Below are positions 34,489 to 42,571 of a DNA stretch of 64,000 nucleotides, in pieces. The notes beneath the pieces are model-generated. The model had not been told where the DNA came from. It saw only the letters and a program-made list of their open reading frames with translations, and made no database searches. How positions within the stretch are numbered: the stretch's first letter is position 1; every line of letters starts with the position of its first letter. This DNA is from Wenzhouxiangella sediminis (lineage in GTDB: Bacteria > Pseudomonadota > Gammaproteobacteria > Xanthomonadales > Wenzhouxiangellaceae). The stretch lies in NCBI RefSeq assembly GCF_003410055.1, contig NZ_QUZK01000035.1:39745-103744 (forward strand), given 5' to 3'. Position numbers and translations under genes: made by a program.

Positions 34489-35045
34489 GCCGATTGACGC
34501 CGGCGAGTCTGGGGACTGAGCTCCGCAGCCAGGGCCAGCAGGGCGACCTTGACGTCGTCGCGTTCACGCGCGTCCACTTCGAAGACGGGCATGCGGTAGC
34601 CAATCTCGGCGAGCGCTTCACGATAGCGGTCGATGCCAGGCGCAGGGCTCAGGTCGCAACGGGTCACGCCGAGCACGGCGGCCGCCCCGGGCTTGTCGAG
34701 GAGGCCGCGAAACGCCTCGATGTAGTAGCGCAGATCCCCGAGCGGATCGGGTCGCGCGTGATCGATCAGCAGGATCAGGCCGATGGCGCCCTGCGAGAGG
34801 ATCTCCCACATGAAACTGAATCGCACCTGCCCGGGCGTTCCGAGCAGCTGTACCGTCAACTTCGGATCCACTTTCAGGGTCCCGTAGTCCATGGCAACCG
34901 TAGTGCGCTGCTTTCTTTCCTGGACTTCGTCGCTGGCGCGCGTATCCGTCGCCACGACCGGGGTATCGCTTACCGAAGCGATGGCAGTTGTTTTGCCTGC
35001 CCCGACCGGCCCGGCGAACAGGATCTTGTGCATCTGGCCACCCAT
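34485..35045 (-). CDS. Small Ras-like GTPase of the MglA/CvnD type
   Basis: The 186-aa single-domain protein has P-loop GPVGAGKTT (12-20), switch I threonines in RTTVAMDYG (47-55), and a divergent G3 LLGTPGQVRF, where Asp of DxxG is replaced by Gly69 and Gln73 is kept. The guanine motif is TRCD instead of NKxD. This profile is typical of the bacterial GTPases encoded with roadblock proteins. It probably cycles under control of the roadblock proteins downstream. ATG 35045 starts directly after the upstream stop; ATG 35033, four codons on, is an alternative with a better-spaced GGGTGG. Confidence 0.87.
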   Translation of the reverse strand: MGGQMHKILFAGPVGAGKTTAIASVSDTPVVATDTRASDEVQERKQRTTVAMDYGTLKVDPKLTVQLLGTPGQVRFSFMWEILSQGAIGLILLIDHARPDPLGDLRYYIEAFRGLLDKPGAAAVLGVTRCDLSPAPGIDRYREALAEIGYRMPVFEVDARERDDVKVALLALAAELSPQTRRRQSA

Positions 35046-35047
35046 CC

Positions 35048-35716
35048 TCAGAGCCCCGAGATCCGATCGAACAGCCGCGACCAGAAACTGCCGGAGCGAT
35101 CACCTGATGGGGACTCATCCACGCCGGAGGATGTCACCGGCTGCGAGCTGATCACGCGCAGGTACCCGGCCGCCATGGCCGCGCTGTAGAAGCGCAGCGC
35201 GTCGGCCTCGGGAACGCGCAACATGCGAAATGCGAAGGACAGGCTGGACGGCCGCCTCGAAAGCAGAGAAGACAGCGGCAACAGGTAGCGCGTATGGGGT
35301 AGCCGCGTGAAATTGGGCCAACAACGCAACTGCACGACATCGAAGGGCTGACACTCGTCGAGCAAGGCATCCTTCCGGGCGTGCCATGCCGCCAGGTAGA
35401 GGACCTCGTCAGCCGGTCGGGCGACCAGCCGCGCCGGCGGCGCAGTGTCCCCCGCACGTACCAGTTCGGCGGGCCCGGCGCAGTAGAATTCGGCCGGTGA
35501 ATCCATCTCGCTGCGATACAGCCCGGCCTCGCCGTCAAGCCACAGATGTCCCTTTCCGGGCACTTTCAGGCAGCTCTTCCCGCCGGAATCCAGACACTCC
35601 CGAATCGGCCCCAGCAGGCATTGATGCGCGGCGAAGCGCGGCACATTGGCGATCGCCCTGCGGCCCGCCCCTGGATTCGTGGTCGTCCCGTCGGCGCTGC
35701 TTCCGATGTGCGGCAT
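35048..35716 (-). CDS. Uncharacterised protein, first gene of the GTPase operon
   Basis: The 222-aa protein has no confident family. The middle (residues about 45-125) is strand-rich with a conserved-looking HLWLDGEAGLYRS. The C-terminal third (about 125-185) reads FDVVQLRCWPNFTRLPHTRY and then predicted helices (LLSRRPSSLSFAFRMLRV, ALRFYSAAMAAGYLRVIS), reminiscent of a winged helix or PatA-like C-terminal module. It may be an adaptor for the GTPase encoded 2 bases downstream. ATG 35716 was chosen for its GGGGGAAG site; a GTG 12 codons upstream is less likely. Confidence 0.65.
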   Translation of the reverse strand: MPHIGSSADGTTTNPGAGRRAIANVPRFAAHQCLLGPIRECLDSGGKSCLKVPGKGHLWLDGEAGLYRSEMDSPAEFYCAGPAELVRAGDTAPPARLVARPADEVLYLAAWHARKDALLDECQPFDVVQLRCWPNFTRLPHTRYLLPLSSLLSRRPSSLSFAFRMLRVPEADALRFYSAAMAAGYLRVISSQPVTSSGVDESPSGDRSGSFWSRLFDRISGL

Positions 35717-35896
35717 AGGTCTTCCCCCGATGGATGCAGTTGTCGGCTTCACGCGGGTCTGGCCCTGAACCGCCCGCCCGATTCACCGCGGCTCCCGAAC
35801 AAGGGCAACCGTGGCCGCCTGGGCTCGGCCACGGGAGCCCCGCGCCGAGGGCGAGTAAACGAAAGAACGGAGATCTTCCGAAACATGCAGAACCAA

Positions 35897-35961
35897 TCCC
35901 CTTTTGATAGCTGCCTCCTATCATCGGGGAGCCCTTAATTGACTGTCTATAGGGGAACCCC
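35897..35961. promoter_or_regulatory. Dyad-rich divergent regulatory region (GTPase operon / LuxR gene)
   Basis: The gap 35717-36032 holds no gene. It contains a nested dyad TCCCC...GATAG...CTATC...GGGGA (35897-35930; GATAG 35906-35910, CTATC 35918-35922), a second imperfect CCCTTA...TATAGGG dyad (about 35932-35954) and GGGGAACCCC (35952-35961). TTGACT (35939-35944, plus) and TATAGA (35946-35951, minus) are possible promoter hexamers without good partners. LuxR-type regulators bind such dyads, so this is a plausible control site for both transcripts. Confidence 0.45.
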
Positions 35962-36032
35962 CGATTTTCCTTTCACAAGGGGGCGTGTAATGATATGCGG
36001 CCTTTCTAATCCCGGGTTCCAAGCAGCGCTGC

Positions 36033-36659
36033 ATGAAAGAGCCGCCGATCGAGGTATCGATTCTCATCAACAGCCAGATCTTCGCGCGCGGCGTCGAGCA
36101 GGTCGTGGTCGAGCTGGCCCGTGACGATGTGCTTGTTCACCAACACTCCGTGGCTGAAGCGACAGCGGCCATGGCGGCCGGGAGAATCAACATCCTGGTC
36201 CTGGACACGGAGCTTGCGCCGCAGCTCGAGCGCGCGCTGTCCGAGCAGGAAAACCCGCCCAAGATCGTGCTGATTTCGGAGTGGCGTCACGCCGGCACCA
36301 ATCTGCCGGTCGAAGAGGATCTACCCTGCGGCTTCTTTCCCGCCCGCGCCCCCGAGTCCCGGCTGAAGTACTACCTGAGCCTCATGATCGACTGTGAACG
36401 GCGCAACCTGTCGGAGGGAGGCTGCCGGGACTGCCCGCTGCCCCACAGTCTGAAACCGAGACATCTTCTCCTCACCCGGCGCGAGTCGGAAGTTTTCCGC
36501 CTGCTCGGCTCGTTGCAGACCAACCAGGAGATCAGCGATCTGCTCAACGTCAGCCCGAAGACCATCGAGGCGCATTGTGCCAACATCAAGCGGAAGCTGA
36601 ACGTGAACAACAGTCGTGAATTGCTGCACGCGGCCATCAACTGGGTCGAGGGGCGCTAA
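36033..36659 (+). CDS. LuxR-family transcriptional regulator with atypical receiver and cysteine cluster
   Basis: The 208-aa protein resembles NarL/FixJ response regulators but is altered. The N-terminal receiver-like domain (about 1-118) has Asp58 (ILVLDTEL) in the phospho-acceptor position, yet lacks the acidic pair near the start (SILINSQ) and the usual lysine. Cysteines at 99, 121, 131 and 134 (GGCRDCPLP) form a cluster before the HTH. The C-terminal LuxR HTH (about 142-205) is intact: LLTRRESEVFRLLGS, NQEISDLLNVSPKTIEAHCANI. It is divergent from the GTPase operon and likely regulates it. A cysteine-based (Fe-S or thiol) signal instead of phosphorylation is inference. Confidence 0.85.
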   Translation: MKEPPIEVSILINSQIFARGVEQVVVELARDDVLVHQHSVAEATAAMAAGRINILVLDTELAPQLERALSEQENPPKIVLISEWRHAGTNLPVEEDLPCGFFPARAPESRLKYYLSLMIDCERRNLSEGGCRDCPLPHSLKPRHLLLTRRESEVFRLLGSLQTNQEISDLLNVSPKTIEAHCANIKRKLNVNNSRELLHAAINWVEGR

Positions 36660-36685
36660 CCGGGCAGATCGACTCGACGATCGAC

Positions 36686-37855
36686 TCAGCGATTTACCTT
36701 CGCAAGATCACCGGCGATATGCGGCAGGCCCAGAAGCCGACGGTTCATCACGCGAAACCACAGCGGCGGCAGGTAAGCCAGCACGAACATGCCGAAGTAG
36801 CCGGTCGGCAGCTGGGGCAGGTCTTCGAAATGCCGCAGGGACTGGTAGCGACGGTTGGGATTGGCGTGGTGGTCGGAGTGGCGCTCCAGGTGGAACAGCA
36901 GCAGGTTGGAGAACACGTGATTGCTGTTCCAGGAATGGTGCGGCCGGCAACGCTCGTAAGTGCCCGCTTCGTCCTTTCGCCGGAGCAGACCATAGTGTTC
37001 GACGTAATTGGCGCTGGTCAGCTGGAACCAGGCGAACAGGTTGTGGATGAACAGGAACGCCAGGGTCGTCCAGCCGAGCGCCATCACAAGCCCCACCTGG
37101 AGCAGCAAGGTCATCAGCCAGGACTGCAGGATGGTGTTTTGCGGGCTCCAGGCACTCCGGCCGCGGCGGGCGAGGCGCCGGCGCTCGATCCGCCAGGCCC
37201 GGAAGACACCGCCGGGCATTTCGCGAAGTGCAAACCGGTAGATCGATTCGTTCATCCGTGCACTGGCGCAATCCTCGGGCGTGGCCACGTGCCTGTGGTG
37301 TCCGAAATTGTGCTCAACGGTGAAATGCCCGTAGGCGGGCACGGCCAGGGCCAGGCGGCTCAGCCACTGCTCGATGCGCGTGTGCTTGTGGCCCATTTCG
37401 TGGGCGGTGTTGACTGCCAGACCGGAAGCCATGCCCGCCACCAGCGCGAGCGTGATCCATGCCGCGGGGCCCAGCCCCTGGGTCGCGGCCCAGAAAGCGG
37501 CGACGACCAGCGAGACGACGTGCAGCGGAACGGTCAGCCAGGTGAGGAGGCGATAGTAGCGGTCGTTTTCCAGTTCGGGAACGGTCTGCTCGGGCGGATT
37601 GCTGCGGTCCTCGCCGAACAGGGCGTCAAGCATCGGCACCACGACGTAGCCGAACACCAGGGGAAAGGCCAGCATCCAATCCCGGCCGGTGAGCGCATGG
37701 AGCGCGACGGCGAATACGGGCGAGAGCGGATAGACCACCGACAGAAGCCAGAGATGGCGTTTGCGGTCGGTGTAGCTGCCGGGCCGCCCGTCGCCGTCGA
37801 CGTAGTGGAAAGTCCGGGTCAGCACGAGCCGGCCTCCGAAGCGACCAGTAGGCAT
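36686..37855 (-). CDS. alkB: AlkB-type alkane 1-monooxygenase
   Basis: Membrane-bound di-iron hydroxylase that converts n-alkanes to 1-alkanols. The 389-aa product has about six hydrophobic helices and all histidine boxes: NTAHEMGHKH, EHNFGHHRH, the NYVEHYGL motif and LERHSDHHANP. These match true alkane hydroxylases rather than fatty-acid desaturases. No rubredoxin or rubredoxin reductase gene is in the window, so the electron donor must be elsewhere, or possibly the ferredoxin-reductase fusion at 30561-32153 (speculative). It converges with the LuxR gene (27-bp gap). Confidence 0.92.
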   Translation of the reverse strand: MPTGRFGGRLVLTRTFHYVDGDGRPGSYTDRKRHLWLLSVVYPLSPVFAVALHALTGRDWMLAFPLVFGYVVVPMLDALFGEDRSNPPEQTVPELENDRYYRLLTWLTVPLHVVSLVVAAFWAATQGLGPAAWITLALVAGMASGLAVNTAHEMGHKHTRIEQWLSRLALAVPAYGHFTVEHNFGHHRHVATPEDCASARMNESIYRFALREMPGGVFRAWRIERRRLARRGRSAWSPQNTILQSWLMTLLLQVGLVMALGWTTLAFLFIHNLFAWFQLTSANYVEHYGLLRRKDEAGTYERCRPHHSWNSNHVFSNLLLFHLERHSDHHANPNRRYQSLRHFEDLPQLPTGYFGMFVLAYLPPLWFRVMNRRLLGLPHIAGDLAKVNR

Positions 37856-37955
37856 TCCATTCTAGACAAAGCGCTCGACGCTTTCCAATTTGATGTCGCG
37901 TCGCGACGGCATGGGTTACGATTGCCCCCGTAGCTCATCCCGGCAGTAATGAACT

Positions 37956-39314
37956 ATGCAGACTCTCGAGAACTCGCCGTTCAAGGCCTACGACATCCGC
38001 GGGCGCGTGCCCGACCAACTGGACGAGGAAAGAGCCTTCCTGATCGGCCAGGCCTTCGCCCGGGTGATCCAGCCCGACGGTCCGGTTGCGATCGGCTTCG
38101 ACATGCGCCTGACCAGCCAGTCCCTGGCCGCCGCCCTGGCGCGCGGCCTCAACCGCGCCGGCGTCGACACGCGCGACATCGGTTTGTGCGGCACCGAGGT
38201 CGTCTACCACGCTGCTTCGATGGACGGCATGGGAGGCGGCATCATGATCACCGCCAGCCACAATCCGGCCGACTACAACGGCATGAAACTGGTTCGCGAA
38301 CAGGCCATTCCCATCAGCGCCGACACGGGGCTGAAGGAAATGGAGGCACTGCTCGCCGAGGGCCTGGAACCGGTCACCGTCGAACAGCCCGGTGAACACC
38401 GCCGACTGTCGGTGTTCGACGAATACGTCGAACGCGTCCGAGCCTTCGTCGATACCGAACGCCTGGGCAGCGCGAGGGTCGTCGTCAACGCCGGCAACGG
38501 CTGCGCGGGGCCCGCCTTCGACGCGATCGCCGAAGGGCTGCCCCTGTCGGTCACGCGGCTCCACCACGAACCCGACGGGCGGTTTCCCAACGGCGTGCCC
38601 AATCCCCTGCTGCCGGAGAACCGCGAGGAAACCGCCCGCGCCGTTGTCGAAGCGGGCGCCGACCTGGGCATCGCCTGGGACGGCGACTTCGACCGCTGTT
38701 TCTTCTTCGATCACACGGGGCGCTTCGTCGAGGGCTACTACCTGGTCGGGCTGTTCGCTCGACAGCTGCTGGAGAAATCACCCGGCGAGAAGATCGTGCT
38801 GGATCCGAGGCTGACCTGGAACACGCTCGCCGAAGTGGCCGACGCGGGCGGCACCGCGCTGGTCAACAAGAGCGGTCACGCCTTCATCAAGGAGCGCATG
38901 CGCTCGGAGAATGCCCTGTACGGCGGGGAAATGTCGGCCCACCACTACTTTCGGGATTTCAGCTACTGCGACTCGGGAATGATCCCGTGGCTGCTGCTGC
39001 TCGAGCGAATCGCCACGACCGGAAAGTCGCTGGCCGAGCTGGTCGACGAACGCATCCGGGCCTTTCCGTGCAGCGGCGAAATCAACTTCACGGTCGACGA
39101 CCCCCAGGCCGTCATGGACCGGGTCCTGCAGCACTTCGCGCCCGACGATCCGAAGATCGACCGCACCGACGGCATCAGCCTGGCGTTCGACGCCTGGCGA
39201 TTCAACCTACGCGCTTCGAATACCGAGCCGGTGATCCGGCTCAACGTCGAAACACGTGCCGACGAAGACCTGCTGGCCGACAAGACCGAGCTCCTGCGCA
39301 CCCTGATCGGCTGA
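37956..39314 (+). CDS. manB: Phosphomannomutase (ManB/CpsG/AlgC type)
   Basis: Interconverts mannose-6-phosphate and mannose-1-phosphate for GDP-mannose and exopolysaccharide or LPS synthesis. The 452-aa product has catalytic Ser101 in TASHNPADYNG, metal loop DGDFDR, sugar-specificity loop GEMSAHHYFRD and phosphate loop RASNTEP. Similarity to E. coli CpsG runs along the full length (FKAYDIRG start). Dual phosphoglucomutase activity, as in AlgC, is possible. It stands alone; the next gene converges with a 5-bp gap. Confidence 0.94.
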   Translation: MQTLENSPFKAYDIRGRVPDQLDEERAFLIGQAFARVIQPDGPVAIGFDMRLTSQSLAAALARGLNRAGVDTRDIGLCGTEVVYHAASMDGMGGGIMITASHNPADYNGMKLVREQAIPISADTGLKEMEALLAEGLEPVTVEQPGEHRRLSVFDEYVERVRAFVDTERLGSARVVVNAGNGCAGPAFDAIAEGLPLSVTRLHHEPDGRFPNGVPNPLLPENREETARAVVEAGADLGIAWDGDFDRCFFFDHTGRFVEGYYLVGLFARQLLEKSPGEKIVLDPRLTWNTLAEVADAGGTALVNKSGHAFIKERMRSENALYGGEMSAHHYFRDFSYCDSGMIPWLLLLERIATTGKSLAELVDERIRAFPCSGEINFTVDDPQAVMDRVLQHFAPDDPKIDRTDGISLAFDAWRFNLRASNTEPVIRLNVETRADEDLLADKTELLRTLIG

Positions 39315-39319
39315 CGGGC

Positions 39320-40516
39320 TCAGGCCGCCCCGGGCGAGCTCGCACGGTCGGGCGCCAGTTCGACGCGATTGCGGCCGCCGTCCTTGGCGCGGTAGAGCGC
39401 CTGGTCGGCGCGGCGCTGCAGGCTTTCCCAGTTGTCGTGCACCGGGTCGTAGGCCACCACGCCCACGCTGGTCGACACCCGGATCTCGGTACTGCGGTAG
39501 CGGAAGGGGCCGTCGGCCAGGGAGCGGCGAAGGCGATCTGCAATGCGCGCCGCTTCCCGGCCGTCGGCGCCGGGCAGCAGGACGAGGAACTCCTCGCCGC
39601 CGACCCGGAAGGCGATGTCGCCCTCGCGAATCATCTCGCGGACGCGGTCGGCCGCTTCGACCAGGACCCGGTCGCCGGCTGCATGCCCGTGCTCGTCGTT
39701 GATGCGCTTGAAGTTGTCGAGGTCGAGCAACACCACCGAGAGCTGGTGATCGCTGCGATCGACGCGCGCCATCTCACGCGCAGCGTATTCCTCGAGCGAA
39801 TAGCGGTTGAGCAGCCCCGTCAGCGCATCGTGCCGGGCCATGTGCCTCAGGTGCGCCTCCTTCCTGCGGAACAGCAGCAGGGCCAGCGCGACGTTCAGGG
39901 CCATGTAGAACACCATCGAGGACAGGAAGGCGGGCACCATCACGTTGACGCCGCCCGGCTCGGCCGACTCGCCGCGTCCGAGCGCGATGTAGACCGCGCG
40001 CAGGCTCAAAAGCACGGCGTTGCCCAGGATGACCAGCGCCACCGCCTTGCGATAGCCGGCCAGCATTCTGTCCTCGGCTCGCCAGAGCATGAAAGTGCAG
40101 GCGATGGCCAGGCCCATGTAGACCGTGGCCAGCAGTCCGACACGGCTACTGGTGTTGGCATACATTCCGGGCCAGAAAAGTCCGGCGGCGAGAATGGCCA
40201 GGGCCATCGCAAGAATCATGGCGCCGGAACGCCTGTGCCCGAGGTGCTCCTGAATGCCCACCAGGATCAGGCCATAGGCCAGGAAGATGGAGGTATTGCC
40301 CAGCGCGATGGTGGTGCGAAGATCGATGACGACGGTCCCGGCCATGGCCAGGTTGCCGAGCATGTGTCCCAGGCAAAACAGCACCCCTGCCAGAGCCCAG
40401 TCGGCAATGGCATGCTCGCGATTGCCGGCCAGGAAGATCCCGCCCATGGTGATGGCCATGAACAGGGCCGCCAGCGCCGACGTTACGGCAAGCGTATAGG
40501 CATCCAAGCTCGGCAT
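39320..40516 (-). CDS. Membrane-bound diguanylate cyclase
   Basis: The 398-aa protein has an N-terminal region of about seven transmembrane helices (1-215), resembling a 7TM sensor. A GGDEF domain (about 225-390) follows with the active signature RVGGEEF and the usual HDALTGLLNR start and DLDNFKRINDEHGHAAGD. It should synthesise c-di-GMP in response to an unknown membrane signal. No RxxD inhibitory site was evident. The start at 40516 follows GGAGGGGAG; longer in-frame starts are unlikely. Confidence 0.92.
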   Translation of the reverse strand: MPSLDAYTLAVTSALAALFMAITMGGIFLAGNREHAIADWALAGVLFCLGHMLGNLAMAGTVVIDLRTTIALGNTSIFLAYGLILVGIQEHLGHRRSGAMILAMALAILAAGLFWPGMYANTSSRVGLLATVYMGLAIACTFMLWRAEDRMLAGYRKAVALVILGNAVLLSLRAVYIALGRGESAEPGGVNVMVPAFLSSMVFYMALNVALALLLFRRKEAHLRHMARHDALTGLLNRYSLEEYAAREMARVDRSDHQLSVVLLDLDNFKRINDEHGHAAGDRVLVEAADRVREMIREGDIAFRVGGEEFLVLLPGADGREAARIADRLRRSLADGPFRYRSTEIRVSTSVGVVAYDPVHDNWESLQRRADQALYRAKDGGRNRVELAPDRASSPGAA

Positions 40517-40601
40517 GTCTCCCCTCCCCCGAGTCTCAGCTCGCTGTGTTCTTGTCGAGAATCCAGCCGCGCGAGCGCAACGGCCGGCCTCCTGGGCAGC
40601 C

Positions 40602-42461
40602 TCAATCGACTGCCGATGTCTGCTCCTCACCCGTCATCAGCGCACTGATCGTATCGACCGGCGACGAACCGTAGCTGAGGAACTGATTGTGGAATGCCTT
40701 GAGATCGAACTCGTCGCCCTGCTCGGCCCTGAGGCGCTCGCGCAGGTCCATGATCGCGGCATAGCCGGCGTAGTAGGAAGTCAGTTGCACCTGACTCAAG
40801 GTCAGCCGACGCCATTTCTGGGTTGCCTCCGAGGTTTCCTGGAAGGCTTCTTCCTGCATCATCCGCACGGCCTCGTCCCGCTCCATGCCCCGCACGTGAA
40901 CAGCATGGTCGAGGATGGCGTTGTGCGTGACGCGCAGCAGCCACTTGCCGTGCATCAGCCACAGTTCCGGCTCGTGATCGCCCCAGCCTTCCTCGAGCAT
41001 CATGCGCTCGGAATAGACGGCCCAGCCTTCGACCATCGCCCCATTGCCGAACAGGCTCTTGACCAGGCTCGGCGACTTGTTGGCGTGAAGCAGCTGCGTG
41101 TAGTGACCGGGAATACCCTCGTGGATATTGAGGATCTGCAGCATCCAGTCGTTGTACTCGCGCAGGTAGCTGGCCGCCTGCTCTTCACCGTAAGTCTCCA
41201 GCGGCGTGACGTTGTAGTAGGTCTCGGCTTCGGGGTTGAACGGCCCCGGCGCGCTGACCGAAGCGATGGCGCCGGTTCCGCGCATGTATTCCGGGGTCTC
41301 GCGCACGACCAGGGGCTTGTCCGGGTCCTGGTCGAGCAGATCGTTCTGGCGTACGAACTCGGCAAGCTGCGGCATCTGGCGGCGGATTTCCTCGACGAAA
41401 TCCCCGACGGCGACATGCTCCTCCGATAGCCGGTCGATCATCCGTCCGATGCGCTCGAGCCGCGCTTCGGGCATGGGCTCTTCGGCGAAGTACTGCGGCC
41501 AGAGTTCCTTGGTGTAACCATCCATTTCCTCGAGGAGCCGGTCCTTCTCGGCCTGGGCGCGGCGATACAGTTCTTCGGCGGAGAAATCGGCCTGGATGTC
41601 GTAGGCGAATTTCTGCTCGTAGAGCGCCTCGCCCAGGCGGAAGGAGCGCGCGTTGCCCGAGGCCCGGAGCTCTTCCAGGCGCCCTTCCAGCCAGCGCACC
41701 CAGTCGTTGATGGCCGATTCGGCGCCGTCGGCGGCCTCCGCCAGCGAGCTCGAAAGCGCTTCATCGATGTCGGCCCCGGCCGCCTTTTCCCGGATGTCGG
41801 CCAGAACGCTCAGCCCGCCCCGGTTCTGGCTGATGGCCAGTTCGGTGTGCTCGAGCGTCGGCGTGCCCAGGCTGTTACGTGCGGCGTCGTAGTAGGCCGG
41901 CACCTGCTCGAGCCGATCCCGGATCAGTGCCAGTCGCTCCGGCAAGGGCGCGAACTCCGTATTCAGAAGAATGCTCAGTGGGCCGGCCACGTTGTAGTTC
42001 GATGGCTGCCATTCCCAGGGCCTGAGCGTCTGGATGTAGAAGCGCGACGACTCGAGCCGGTTCTCGAGCAGGTCATAGTCGGTCCGGCGGTCGACCGGCA
42101 GGGCCTCTCGATCGAATCCCTCGAGGCGCTCGAGGGCGTCGCCGATGAAGGCCAGTTCTTCGCGACGATGTTCGGCATCGGGGATGGACACCTCCCCGGC
42201 GTTCTCGTAGCGGCCTTCGTAGATGGCCCACTCGGGCGAGCGGCGCAGCAGGTCGTCGATCAGGGAATCGACGAAAGCATCGAAGGCGGCCACCCCGGCC
42301 TCATCGGAAGCGGAAGGACCGGTCGCCTCGGCCGGCTCCGCGGCGGCGGGCTGCGGGGGCGGTTCGCTCTCGTCGGCGGCCTCGGGCGCCGGCGATTCGG
42401 AGCAGGCGGCAAGCAGGGCGAGCATGAAGGCAATTGCCAGCAAGCGGTTCATCACGGTCAT
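40602..42461 (-). CDS. DUF885 family lipoprotein (putative zinc peptidase)
   Basis: The 619-aa lipoprotein has a lipobox LLAAC (Cys20) followed by an acidic Pro/Ala-rich linker (about 21-60). The DUF885 core contains HEGIPGHYTQL, an HExxH-like zinc motif, and later VEGWAVYSERMMLEEG, both hallmarks of the family. Members are usually uncharacterised M32/M49-like metallopeptidases. The start at 42461 has GGAA upstream; ATG 42452, three codons further in, is also possible. It is transcribed divergently from trhA. Confidence 0.88.
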   Translation of the reverse strand: MTVMNRLLAIAFMLALLAACSESPAPEAADESEPPPQPAAAEPAEATGPSASDEAGVAAFDAFVDSLIDDLLRRSPEWAIYEGRYENAGEVSIPDAEHRREELAFIGDALERLEGFDREALPVDRRTDYDLLENRLESSRFYIQTLRPWEWQPSNYNVAGPLSILLNTEFAPLPERLALIRDRLEQVPAYYDAARNSLGTPTLEHTELAISQNRGGLSVLADIREKAAGADIDEALSSSLAEAADGAESAINDWVRWLEGRLEELRASGNARSFRLGEALYEQKFAYDIQADFSAEELYRRAQAEKDRLLEEMDGYTKELWPQYFAEEPMPEARLERIGRMIDRLSEEHVAVGDFVEEIRRQMPQLAEFVRQNDLLDQDPDKPLVVRETPEYMRGTGAIASVSAPGPFNPEAETYYNVTPLETYGEEQAASYLREYNDWMLQILNIHEGIPGHYTQLLHANKSPSLVKSLFGNGAMVEGWAVYSERMMLEEGWGDHEPELWLMHGKWLLRVTHNAILDHAVHVRGMERDEAVRMMQEEAFQETSEATQKWRRLTLSQVQLTSYYAGYAAIMDLRERLRAEQGDEFDLKAFHNQFLSYGSSPVDTISALMTGEEQTSAVD

Positions 42462-42571
42462 CGAGTCTGTTCCGGGTCTTGGTGCCAAACGTCCGATCGT
42501 ACCCCAATCCCGGGGCGCGGCGCACCGGATCGGGCTTGCAGTAGCGCCTTGCAGGTCCTATATTCCGGCTT

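Noticed and set aside
35939..36124. Small plus-strand open frame starting in the LuxR promoter region
   Set aside because: It overlaps the start of the LuxR gene in another frame, has no ribosome site or family similarity, and covers the dyad sequences.
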